A program made the translations under genes and the position numbers. Under the pieces are notes generated by a model that was not told the origin of the DNA, made no database searches, and saw nothing but the letters and a program-made list of their open reading frames with translations. DNA of 5,555 bases. Source: an uncultured Clostridia bacterium. Its GTDB lineage: Bacteria > Bacillota > Clostridia > Oscillospirales > Acutalibacteraceae. The stretch covers positions 1 to 5,555 of the forward strand of contig CALWVC010000099.1 in assembly GCA_944384865.1 (NCBI GenBank), in the 5' to 3' direction. Of the stretch, positions 1-5,516 are shown in pieces (position 1 is the stretch's first letter; the number at the start of each line of letters is the position of its first letter).

Positions 1-1
1 A

Positions 2-316
2 AACAGCCTGCCCGATCGGCAATCCGTTCCCGGTATGGCGTATACCGCGGGATTTTTGCTGTGTCTGACGGCGGCGTGGCTGCTGAAAAATATGCTGTGG
101 GCTGCGATCGCTGCCATCGTATTATACGGCGTATTTTTTCTGTTGGATATTTTGCTGCATCACAAACTGCTGCACCGGCTGCCCGACAGCCTGCGCACCG
201 CCAGGCTGTTTCGCCGGATGGATGCAAAAGGCCGGACACTGACGGTTTGCGCGTTTGCGATCCCGCCGGTCATTTGGGTATTGGCGGCAATTTTGATCGC
301 GCATATGGCAGGCTGA
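2..316 (+). CDS. Unrecognised integral membrane protein, C-terminal part (5' truncated)
   Basis: The frame is open from the window edge to a TGA at 314-316, giving 104 visible residues. I treat it as truncated because the first ATG (position 35) has no Shine-Dalgarno sequence before it and the frame stays open upstream. The visible part is strongly hydrophobic. It has two closely spaced membrane segments (roughly visible residues 13-28 and 32-52), a basic loop of about 35 residues with clustered Arg, Lys and His (HHKLLHRL, RLFRRMDAKGR), and a last membrane segment ending at the C-terminus (AFAIPPVIWVLAAILIAHMAG). The basic loop suggests a cytoplasmic location by the positive-inside rule. I do not recognise the family and assign no function. 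No clear terminator follows; the fba promoter begins about 65 nt downstream. Confidence 0.6.
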   Translation, partial: NSLPDRQSVPGMAYTAGFLLCLTAAWLLKNMLWAAIAAIVLYGVFFLLDILLHHKLLHRLPDSLRTARLFRRMDAKGRTLTVCAFAIPPVIWVLAAILIAHMAG

Positions 317-363
317 CCGCTGCCGTAAACAGGATAAACTGCTGAAAATTTCACAAATACCCC

Positions 364-392
364 TTTTATTTTGCGTGGCTATTTGTTATAAT
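364..392 (+). promoter_or_regulatory. fba promoter with extended -10
   Basis: TATAAT lies at 387-392, preceded by TGT at 384-386, which makes a consensus extended -10. The best -35 candidate at a 17-nt spacer is the weak TTTTAT at 364-369, so the extended -10 probably carries most of the recognition. The expected transcription start is about 398-399. The 11-mer TTTGTTATAAT (382-392) recurs exactly at the promoter at 5320-5330. Confidence 0.75.
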
Positions 393-399
393 AAAATCA

Positions 400-411
400 A
401 ATCAATTGATT
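400..411 (+). promoter_or_regulatory. 12-bp palindrome at the fba transcription start (candidate operator)
   Basis: AATCAATTGATT is a perfect palindrome covering about +1 to +13 of the predicted fba transcript, between the -10 and the ribosome binding site (GGGAG at 412-416). It has no loop, so a protein-binding site is more likely than an RNA hairpin. The cognate regulator is unknown, and an AT-rich palindrome of this length could arise by chance. Confidence 0.35.
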
Positions 412-427
412 GGGAGTTGGATAAAAT

Positions 428-1294
428 ATGGCGTTAGTAAATGCAAAGGATATGCTTACCAAAGCGAAAGCGGGAAAATACGCAGTCGGACAGTTTAATA
501 TCAACAATCTGGAATGGACCAAGAGCATTCTGCAAACCTCGCAGGAGCTGCAGTCTCCGGTGATTTTGGGCGTGTCCGAGGGTGCGGGCAAATATATGTG
601 CGGCTATAAGACGGTTGTCGGCATGGTCAATGGCATGCTGGAGGAGATGAACATTACCGTTCCGGTGGCGCTGCACCTGGATCATGGCAGCTACGAAGGA
701 GCCAAAGCGTGTATCGAGGCCGGTTTTTCGTCGGTGATGTTCGACGGGTCGCATTATCCGATTGAAGAGAATATCGCAAAAACCAAGGAACTGATCGAGC
801 TGACCAATAAGCTGGGCCTGTCGATTGAAGCCGAAGTCGGCGCGATCGGCGGTGAGGAAGACGGCGTTGTCGGCGGCGGCGAGGTGGCCGATCCCAAAGA
901 GTGCAAGATGATCGCAGATCTGGGCGTTACCATGCTGGCAGCCGGTATCGGCAATATCCACGGCCAATATCCCGAAAACTGGGCCGGGCTGCGTTTCGAC
1001 GTGCTGGACGAGATCCAGAAGCTGACCGGTTCAATGCCGCTGGTGCTGCACGGAGGAACAGGTATTCCGGCCGATATGATTAAGAAAGCGATTTCGCTGG
1101 GTGTATCCAAGATCAATGTGAATACCGAGTGCCAGCTGGCGTTTGCGGCGGCAACCCGGAAATATATCGAAGAGGGCAAAGATCTGCAGGGTAAGGGCTT
1201 TGATCCGCGTAAACTGCTGGCGCCCGGCGCTGAAGCGATTAAGGCCACTGTTAAAGAAAAGATGGAGCTGTTTGGTTCTGTGGGCAAAGCGTAA
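428..1294 (+). CDS. fba: Fructose-1,6-bisphosphate aldolase, class II (IIB type)
   Basis: A cytoplasmic glycolytic and gluconeogenic enzyme that reversibly cleaves fructose-1,6-bisphosphate into dihydroxyacetone phosphate and glyceraldehyde-3-phosphate, using a divalent metal, usually zinc. The 288-aa product is full length for the family. The N-terminal signature is present (AVGQFNINN, 19-27). Visible active-site residues are the catalytic Asp85 and zinc ligand His86 in LHLDHG, the acidic EAEVG stretch (134-138), zinc ligands His178 (GNIHG) and His208 (VLHGGTG), and the phosphate-binding INVNTE motif (229-234). The NVNTE form, with the short GGEEDGV loop, resembles Bacillus FbaA (class IIB). 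The start at 428 follows a GGGAG about 11 nt upstream, slightly long spacing. The gene is monocistronic, with its own promoter and a strong terminator. A tagatose- or other ketose-bisphosphate aldolase of the same fold is a less likely alternative. Confidence 0.95.
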   Translation: MALVNAKDMLTKAKAGKYAVGQFNINNLEWTKSILQTSQELQSPVILGVSEGAGKYMCGYKTVVGMVNGMLEEMNITVPVALHLDHGSYEGAKACIEAGFSSVMFDGSHYPIEENIAKTKELIELTNKLGLSIEAEVGAIGGEEDGVVGGGEVADPKECKMIADLGVTMLAAGIGNIHGQYPENWAGLRFDVLDEIQKLTGSMPLVLHGGTGIPADMIKKAISLGVSKINVNTECQLAFAAATRKYIEEGKDLQGKGFDPRKLLAPGAEAIKATVKEKMELFGSVGKA

Positions 1295-1365
1295 GCTGCT
1301 GCGCCGCATTTTATCAGACCTTCACATTGCAGACATTTTGTGGCGTTAAAACAACGTATTTGTAT

Positions 1366-1400
1366 ATACCGGCCGGGTTTCCCGGCCGGTATTGTTGTTG
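1366..1400 (+). terminator. Intrinsic terminator of fba
   Basis: A perfect 12-bp GC-rich stem (1366-1377 with 1381-1392) closes a 3-nt TTT loop. It lies 71 nt after the fba stop. The tail (TGTTGTTG) is only moderately U-rich. That tail could also pair with AACAAC at 1350-1355, extending the base of the hairpin. The core contains the CCGGCCGG octamer also seen twice near the right edge of the window. Confidence 0.8.
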
Positions 1401-1670
1401 CGGCAGAATTTATATGCGGGGCAAATGGCAGGCTACAGGCTGTTATAGTAGTGTTTCGGGTGATGTGCAATCGGGGTCGTTTCCCCGATTGGCAACGGCG
1501 GTTGTGTTTTTACACGCTGCCGGCAGCATAAAAATAGTTTTTAAGGGGCAATCAGCCAAATTTATATTCGTTTTATATAAAAATCATGTAAAAAAATATT
1601 AAAAATAAAATATAGATTGAGGATTATTTATATAAAGTGACAAATCTATAAACAATTGCAAAATTTATGG
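1393..1670. other. Noncoding interval between fba and amtB
   Basis: No credible gene is present. The left half is GC-richer and carries several short inverted repeats: a 9-bp stem with a 6-nt loop (1468-1476 with 1483-1491), GTGT/ACAC around a T4 loop (1504-1515), and a 12-bp palindrome GCTGCCGGCAGC (1516-1527). None is followed by a convincing U-tract. From about 1528 the sequence becomes very AT-rich up to the amtB promoter. TGTAA-N7-TTAAA at 1587-1603 is one mismatch from the GlnR/TnrA-type consensus TGTNA-N7-TNACA, but in such AT-rich DNA this means little. Confidence 0.55.
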
Positions 1671-1698
1671 TTGCATTTTTTAAAACAGCTGCTATAAT
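1671..1698 (+). promoter_or_regulatory. amtB-glnK promoter
   Basis: TTGCAT (1671-1676) and TATAAT (1693-1698) are separated by 16 nt, a good SigA-type promoter. The predicted start is near 1705, only about 5 nt before the terminator-like hairpin at 1710. The -10 is perfect and the -35 matches 4 of 6 positions. Confidence 0.7.
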
Positions 1699-1709
1699 AT
1701 AAATACAAG

Positions 1710-1765
1710 GACAAAGGTGTTCAATGTTGTGTTGGACACCTTTGTCTTTTTTATTTTATTTTATT
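1710..1765 (+). terminator. Terminator-like hairpin inside the amtB leader (candidate attenuator)
   Basis: The arms 1710-1725 and 1731-1746 form a 16-bp stem (11 perfect pairs at the base, then a G-U, three pairs and a G-U) around a 5-nt loop GTTGT. The 3' arm runs directly into T6-A-T4-A-T4, a textbook intrinsic terminator tail. The structure sits between the predicted start site (about 1705) and the amtB ribosome binding site at 1766-1770. No room for another promoter is left after it, so amtB transcripts must read through it. That points to conditional antitermination. The antiterminator is not visible in this window. Confidence 0.8.
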
Positions 1766-1777
1766 GGAGGTTGTTGT

Positions 1778-3019
1778 ATGAGTGCGGGAGACAATGGTTT
1801 CATTTTGATCTGCGCGGCCCTGGTATTCATTATGACGCCTGGTCTGGCCTTTTTCTACGGAGGGCTGGTACGCCGGAAAAACGTCGTAAATACAATGATG
1901 GCCTGTGCGGGTATCATGGGGCTTTCAGTAGTCTTATGGGTAATCTGCGGATTTTCTCTGGCGTTCGGCGCCGATCACGGCGGCGTGATCGGTGGGCTGG
2001 AATATATCTGCCTGAATGGTTTGAGCTTTGAAGAGGTGAGTACATATGCGCCATCCCTTTCTTCTCTGACCTTCGTCGTATTCCAGATGATGTTCGCGAT
2101 GATTACACCGGCGCTGATCACCGGTTCTGTAGCGGGACGGATGCGGTACAAAGCACTGTTTATTTTTATTGCGCTTTGGTCACTGGTTGTGTATTATCCG
2201 TTGGCCCATATGGTCTGGGGATCAGGCGGATTTTTGGCAGAATTGGGCTCGGTGGACTTTGCAGGCGGCAACGTGGTGCATATCAGTTCGGGCGTCAGCG
2301 GTCTGGTGTTGGCGATTTTGCTGGGCAGACGGCGCGGCGTCGAACACACCTCTTATCGTGTGCACAATATTCCGTTTGTATTTTTGGGCGCCGCATTGCT
2401 CTGGTTCGGGTGGTTTGGTTTCAATGCCGGTTCTGCCCTGGGCGCCAATGGCCTGGCAGCACACGCATTTTTGACAACGGCGCTTGCTTCCGGCACGGCG
2501 TTGCTGGTCTGGATGCTCATTGATGTGATCAAAGACGGCAAACCCACGTTGGTGGGCGCATCTACCGGGCTGGTCGTCGGTCTGGTTGCGATCACACCCG
2601 GCGCAGGTTTTGTTCCGGTTTGGGCGGCCATTATCATCGGTGCGGTCGTCAGCCCGTTGTGCTACTTTATGATGAACTTCTTAAAGAAGAAGCTGAAAAT
2701 TGACGATGCGCTGGATGCTTTCGGATGTCATGGCATCGGCGGAATCTGGGGCGGCATAGCCACCGGTTTGTTTGCGCGGACAGATATCAATTCGGTTGCG
2801 CGCTGGAACGGTCTTGTATATGGCGAGACCGGGCTGTTTACTGCACAGCTGATCAGTATTGTTATTACGATTGCGGTTGCGGTTGTCGGCACGCTGGTAT
2901 GCATCGGAATCACCAGAATCTTTACCAAACTGCGGGTTGAGCCGAAAGCAGAGCTGTTGGGTCTGGATACCACACAGCACGGCGAGCGGGCATATCCGTC
3001 GTTTAACGGTCTTGACTGA
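1778..3019 (+). CDS. amtB: Ammonium transporter, Amt family
   Basis: An integral membrane channel, trimeric in characterised members, that takes up ammonium across the cytoplasmic membrane. The 413-aa product has about 11 hydrophobic segments. Visible hallmarks are the N-terminal MTPGLAFFYGGLVRRKN, the family signature DFAGGNVVHISSG (160-172) with Asp160 and pore His168, the second pore His318 in GCHGIGGIWGG, gate residues Phe106 and Phe215, Trp147 and Ser219 at the recruitment site, and the conserved cytoplasmic tail GLDTTQHGERAY (395-406) that interacts with PII. These positions match mature E. coli AmtB numbering closely. I chose the start at 1778 because GGAGG lies 7 nt upstream. An in-frame ATG at 1724 would add 18 hydrophobic residues but lies in the leader hairpin. 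glnK follows 18 nt after the stop, so the two genes form an operon. Confidence 0.95.
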   Translation: MSAGDNGFILICAALVFIMTPGLAFFYGGLVRRKNVVNTMMACAGIMGLSVVLWVICGFSLAFGADHGGVIGGLEYICLNGLSFEEVSTYAPSLSSLTFVVFQMMFAMITPALITGSVAGRMRYKALFIFIALWSLVVYYPLAHMVWGSGGFLAELGSVDFAGGNVVHISSGVSGLVLAILLGRRRGVEHTSYRVHNIPFVFLGAALLWFGWFGFNAGSALGANGLAAHAFLTTALASGTALLVWMLIDVIKDGKPTLVGASTGLVVGLVAITPGAGFVPVWAAIIIGAVVSPLCYFMMNFLKKKLKIDDALDAFGCHGIGGIWGGIATGLFARTDINSVARWNGLVYGETGLFTAQLISIVITIAVAVVGTLVCIGITRIFTKLRVEPKAELLGLDTTQHGERAYPSFNGLD

Positions 3020-3020
3020 T

Positions 3021-3028
3021 GAGGAGGG
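3021..3028 (+). promoter_or_regulatory. glnK ribosome binding site
   Basis: GAGGAGGG begins one base after the amtB stop and lies 9 nt before the ATG at 3038. This favours 3038 over the adjacent in-frame ATG at 3041. The tight spacing suggests glnK is translated from the amtB transcript. Confidence 0.7.
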
Positions 3029-3037
3029 TCTGCAATC

Positions 3038-3409
3038 ATGATGTATAAGGTTGAAGCGATTATCCGGGAAGAAAAATTAGAAGATCTTAAAGAGGCGCTG
3101 CATGAAATTGAAGTAAACGGCGTAACGGTTTATCAGGTCATGGGCTTCGGCGCACAGCGGGGATATACCACTGTGGTGCGTGGGCAGGAAGTCGATGTAA
3201 TGATGCAGCCCAAGATCAAACTGGAAATCGTGGTTTCTTCAGAAGAGTGGAAAAACAAAACGATTCAGAAAATTCAGGAGGTTGCCCGGACAGGCGAGGT
3301 CGGCGACGGAAAAATCTTTGCATATGAAATCACCGACGCGATTAAGATCCGGACGGGTGAAACCGGTTATGACGCGTTGCAGTCTGCCAGCGAGGCCGAG
3401 CAGGCGTAA
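3038..3409 (+). CDS. glnK: PII nitrogen-regulatory protein, GlnK type
   Basis: A cytoplasmic trimeric sensor of ATP/ADP and 2-oxoglutarate. When linked to amtB, its T-loop plugs the ammonium channel when nitrogen is plentiful. The 123-aa product has the PII fold order: KVEAIIREEKLEDLKEAL (4-21), VMGFGAQRG before the T-loop (34-42), PKIKLEIVV (58-66), and the ATP-binding TGEVGDGKIF (85-94) followed by IKIRTGE (102-108). It is slightly longer than the usual 112 aa because of a short acidic tail. The T-loop aligns without gaps to E. coli GlnB but reads VVRGQEV where E. coli has LYRGAEY. Both tyrosines are therefore replaced by valine (positions 47 and 52), and the uridylylation or adenylylation site is absent. 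Regulation is probably by direct ligand binding only. The symbol glnK rests on linkage to amtB; glnB is the alternative. Confidence 0.93.
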   Translation: MMYKVEAIIREEKLEDLKEALHEIEVNGVTVYQVMGFGAQRGYTTVVRGQEVDVMMQPKIKLEIVVSSEEWKNKTIQKIQEVARTGEVGDGKIFAYEITDAIKIRTGETGYDALQSASEAEQA

Positions 3410-3432
3410 GCCGGAAACCAACTGAAAATTTA

Positions 3433-3494
3433 AAAATGCTCCCATGTGTTTGTGCGGCCGCTGTGCCGGACATCCCATTGGGAGCATTTTGCTG
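3433..3494 (+). terminator. Terminator of the amtB-glnK operon
   Basis: AAAATGCTCCCA (3433-3444) pairs perfectly with 3479-3490, a 12-bp stem with A-rich and T-rich outer ends, 24 nt after the glnK stop. The apical region is long (34 nt) and contains GCGGCCGC (3454-3461), which may fold further. The T-tract is only four bases and is part of the stem, so efficiency may be moderate. The A-rich left arm makes it potentially bidirectional. Confidence 0.65.
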
Positions 3495-3770
3495 TCTGGA
3501 AATAAAGATCGTCTGTTGTTGAACAGCAGATGAAGCTTCAATAGATATTGGGCATTTTCGATTCATAGATTATACTTATTGTATTTACACACTGTTTACA
3601 TAACGATTGTGGAAAACTCTGTGGAAAATGTGAAAAACCCGGTTGTGGTCGGCAAAAGCTTTTTGAAATTTTGTTAAAAATTCAATGATTCGGATTTTAT
3701 GTATCCTTACCCGGAGTATATGTAAAATTATAGTATATTTTAAAGTAACGAAAAAGGTGTAAAGGGGGGA
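3491..3770. other. Noncoding interval between glnK and the GH30 gene
   Basis: No credible gene is present. The interval is AT-rich. It contains a weak promoter-like pair (TTGGGC 3548-3553, 17-nt spacer, TATACT 3571-3576), the TGTGGAAAA repeats listed separately, a small CAAAA/TTTTG hairpin (3653-3665), and a second weak -10-like TATAGT at 3729-3734 without a good -35. A purine-rich AAAGGGGGGA (3761-3770) resembles a ribosome binding site but lies upstream of the best promoter. Confidence 0.5.
3608..3637 (+). repeat. Tandem DnaA-box-like repeats
   Basis: TGTGGAAAA occurs at 3608-3616 and 3620-3628, followed by TGTGAAAAA at 3629-3637. A further TTGTGG is at 3643-3648. On the minus strand the first two read TTTTCCACA, one mismatch from the DnaA box TTATCCACA and within relaxed forms of that consensus. 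The cluster is small, and no replication gene is in the window. DnaA binding is a possibility, not a conclusion. Confidence 0.4.
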
Positions 3771-3799
3771 TTGACTTTATGTACAATGTGTGCTATAAC
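3771..3799 (+). promoter_or_regulatory. Promoter of the GH30 gene
   Basis: TTGACT (3771-3776) and TATAAC (3794-3799) are spaced by 17 nt, each one mismatch from consensus. TG at 3791-3792 adds an extended -10. The expected start is about 3806, giving a leader of roughly 47 nt. Confidence 0.75.
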
Positions 3800-3823
3800 T
3801 GCTGTAAATTTAGAAGCATGCAG

Positions 3824-3835
3824 CCGGTTAACCGG
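3824..3835 (+). promoter_or_regulatory. 12-bp palindrome in the GH30 leader (candidate operator)
   Basis: CCGGTTAACCGG is a perfect palindrome at about +18 to +30 from the predicted start, just before the AGGTGAGG ribosome binding site (3841-3848). This position suits repression by roadblock or occlusion by a dimeric regulator. No regulator gene is visible, and the centre (TTAA) lacks the CG step typical of LacI-family operators. Confidence 0.4.
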
Positions 3836-3852
3836 AGAAAAGGTGAGGCTTT

Positions 3853-5214
3853 ATGTATCATATCAAACAGATGGTCCAGAGCGGGAAAAGCAGCAAACAA
3901 CCGCTGCATCAGCTGGCGGCGCCGGCGTTTGTTTTTAAGCCTGATGCGGAGGAGCATATCGTCAATCTATATCCCGAAATCCGCTATCAGCGGATTATCG
4001 GATTTGGCAGCGCGCTGACGGACGCGGCGGCCTGCAATTACGCCAAAATGCGCGAGCAGACCCGCCAGGCGTTCATCCGCGCGTTTTTTGATCCGGCGCA
4101 GGGATTGGGATATACGCTGTGCCGGCTGCATATCAATTCCTGTGATTTTTCGGCGCAGGAATACACCTATACGGCTGACGGCGATATGTCGCTGGACAGC
4201 TTTTCGGTGGCGCATGACGAGCAGGCGATTATTCCGATGACGCTGGCGGCGCAGCGCTGCGCCGGAGAGGAATTACAGCTGTTTGCGTCGCCCTGGAGCC
4301 CGCCGGCATGGATGAAAACCAACGGCAGTATGATCCAGGGTGGTAAACTGAAGCCGGACTTTGCAGCGTGTTGGACCGAATATATCGTAAAATATGTCCA
4401 GGCTTATCGGCGGCGGGGCGTGCGGCTGACCGGGCTGACAGTGCAGAATGAGTCGATGGCAGTGCAGACTTGGGAGAGCTGCGTATATACGGCGGCTGAA
4501 CAGCTGGCGTTTGTGCGGGAGCACTTGCGCCCGGCGTTGGATCGGGCCGGGCTGCAGGATGTGCGGATTTTGATCTGGGATCATAACAAAGAACGCGTGG
4601 TAGATTGGACCCAGGCGCTCTGCGCCGATGCGGCTGCCCGACGGGCTGTGGCGGGGGTCGCGTTTCATTGGTATACCGGCAGCCATTTTGATGCGCTGCG
4701 GATCGCGCATGAGCTGGCGCCGGAACAACTGCTGGTGCACAGCGAATGCTGCTGCGCCGGTATAGATGGTACGGCGTATTCCGGTTGGCAACAGGCTGAA
4801 CGTTATGCGGCGGATCTCATCGGCAACCTGAACAATTATATGAACGGCTGGACGGATTGGAACATTCTGTTAGATCGGGACGGTAAGCCTTATCATAATC
4901 GACGCGGCGCATGCACTGCGCCGATGGTATACGAGCCGCAAGACGATACCGTGCATACTACGCCGATTTATTATGCGATCGCGCACTTTTCAAAATTTAT
5001 CAAACCTGGCGCAGTCAGAATCGGCTCGACCAGTTATGAAGAGCGGTTGGGGGTGACGGCGGTCTGTAATCCAGACGGTACGCTGGCGGTGGTCATGCAG
5101 AATCCGACAGCACGCAGGATGCCGGTTACCCTGCGGATCGGCGAACAGGCGGCGCAGTTGCTGCTGCCCGCGCATACCATCCGTACGCTGGTGATTGGTT
5201 CTGAGCAGGCATAG
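3853..5214 (+). CDS. Glycoside hydrolase family 30 (glucosylceramidase / beta-glucanase-like)
   Basis: A predicted retaining beta-glycosidase with a (beta/alpha)8 catalytic barrel and a small C-terminal beta domain. The 453-aa product has the GH30 landmarks: RIIGFGSALTDAAA (47-60), the barrel strand YTLCRLHINSCDF (87-99), FASPWSPPAWMKTNG (144-158), the probable acid/base Glu200 in LTVQNES, AFHWYTG (270-276), the probable nucleophile Glu298 in VHSECC, WNILLDRDGKPYH (336-348), and FSKFIKPGAVRIGS near the start of the C-terminal domain. No signal peptide or membrane segment is present, so it should act inside the cell on imported oligosaccharides. An in-frame TGA at 3844-3846 rules out a longer start, and AGGTGAGG supports 3853. 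The substrate (beta-1,6-glucan, gentiobiose-like, xylose or fucose glycosides) cannot be told from sequence alone. It appears monocistronic, with its own promoter. Confidence 0.9.
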   Translation: MYHIKQMVQSGKSSKQPLHQLAAPAFVFKPDAEEHIVNLYPEIRYQRIIGFGSALTDAAACNYAKMREQTRQAFIRAFFDPAQGLGYTLCRLHINSCDFSAQEYTYTADGDMSLDSFSVAHDEQAIIPMTLAAQRCAGEELQLFASPWSPPAWMKTNGSMIQGGKLKPDFAACWTEYIVKYVQAYRRRGVRLTGLTVQNESMAVQTWESCVYTAAEQLAFVREHLRPALDRAGLQDVRILIWDHNKERVVDWTQALCADAAARRAVAGVAFHWYTGSHFDALRIAHELAPEQLLVHSECCCAGIDGTAYSGWQQAERYAADLIGNLNNYMNGWTDWNILLDRDGKPYHNRRGACTAPMVYEPQDDTVHTTPIYYAIAHFSKFIKPGAVRIGSTSYEERLGVTAVCNPDGTLAVVMQNPTARRMPVTLRIGEQAAQLLLPAHTIRTLVIGSEQA

Positions 5215-5246
5215 CGGTTGTGGACAGATCGCCGTGCGGCGGGTGT

Positions 5247-5278
5247 GTCTGCCGTTGCCTGAATTTTGTGCCGCAGAC
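5247..5278 (+). other. Imperfect hairpin after the GH30 gene
   Basis: GTCTGCCG (5247-5254) pairs with 5271-5278 at 7 of 8 positions around a 16-nt loop, 33 nt after the GH30 stop. No U-tract follows, so it is at best a weak terminator or a 3'-end stabiliser. No better terminator is seen between the GH30 gene and the next promoter. Confidence 0.3.
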
Positions 5279-5301
5279 GGATGGGAGGCTGCAAAATCCG
5301 G

Positions 5302-5330
5302 TTGACAACAACGGGGACGTTTGTTATAAT
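5302..5330 (+). promoter_or_regulatory. Perfect consensus SigA promoter
   Basis: TTGACA (5302-5307), a 17-nt spacer and TATAAT (5325-5330) match consensus exactly, and TGT at 5322-5324 adds an extended -10. The expected start is about 5337. This is the strongest promoter in the window. It faces a region with no ORF longer than a few codons, so the transcript itself is probably what matters. Confidence 0.88.
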
Positions 5331-5360
5331 ACGGATATATTATAAAATGGAGGTGCGGTG

Positions 5361-5375
5361 ATGATTATTAAGTAA
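5361..5375 (+). CDS. Four-codon leader ORF (MIIK)
   Basis: ATG at 5361 is followed by ATT, ATT, AAG and a TAA stop. GGAGG at 5349-5353 is 7 nt upstream, ideal spacing, and the transcript should start about 24 nt before the ATG. Initiation signals this good on such a short ORF suggest a translated leader mini-ORF whose translation or ribosome stalling affects folding of the downstream RNA. A GTG at 5358 in the same frame would add one codon. It could also be a chance ATG or the remnant of a lost gene; nothing downstream resumes a coding frame. Confidence 0.4.
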   Translation: MIIK

Positions 5376-5516
5376 CCTGTTCCGAAGGGCTTTTGAGCTG
5401 CCGGAGGTTCCGGCCGGTTTGGGTTGCTTTTGATGATCGTCTGCCGCTTGTTGTGAAGCCGTGGAAACAGAGGATTCCTTTGTTTCGCGGTTCACAGGGG
5501 GTTGCTCGCTGTTTTC

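Noticed and set aside
434..967. A 177-codon minus-strand frame inside fba
   Set aside because: Complementary to the aldolase coding sequence, with a His- and Arg-rich product that shows no recognisable domain.
754..1470. A 238-codon open frame on the minus strand across fba
   Set aside because: It lies antisense to a highly conserved aldolase and runs through the terminator hairpin. The product is low-complexity and rich in Ser, Pro and Ile, typical of a shadow frame.
1327..1602. A 91-codon + frame after fba
   Set aside because: It would have to start at a non-ATG codon without a ribosome binding site, and it passes straight through the fba terminator and the AT-rich interval.
1587..1603. 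A GlnR/TnrA-like box, TGTAA-N7-TTAAA, upstream of amtB
   Set aside because: It has one mismatch in a region that is almost all A and T, and it is about 70 nt upstream of the -35. It is too weak to call without finding the site in other nitrogen genes.
1724..1777. An upstream in-frame start for amtB adding 18 hydrophobic residues
   Set aside because: The ATG lies in the upper stem of the leader hairpin and the extension is a translation of the T-tract. AAAGGTG precedes it closely, but GGAGG at 7 nt from the ATG at 1778 is much better, and residue numbering from 1778 matches AmtB.
3779..4018. A 79-codon ORF with a Cys-rich start (MYNVCYNCCKF) and purine-rich AAAGGGGGGA before it
   Set aside because: Its start codon lies inside the GH30 promoter spacer, upstream of the predicted transcription start, and two thirds of it overlaps the GH30 gene out of frame with an Arg- and Ser-rich product.
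4273..4791. A 172-codon minus-strand frame inside the GH30 gene
   Set aside because: It is opposite the catalytic-domain coding sequence and no domain is recognisable in the product.
5034..5311. Two overlapping minus-strand frames (86 and 61 codons) across the end of the GH30 gene
   Set aside because: They overlap each other, the GH30 C-terminus and the consensus promoter, with no plausible ribosome binding site or recognisable product.
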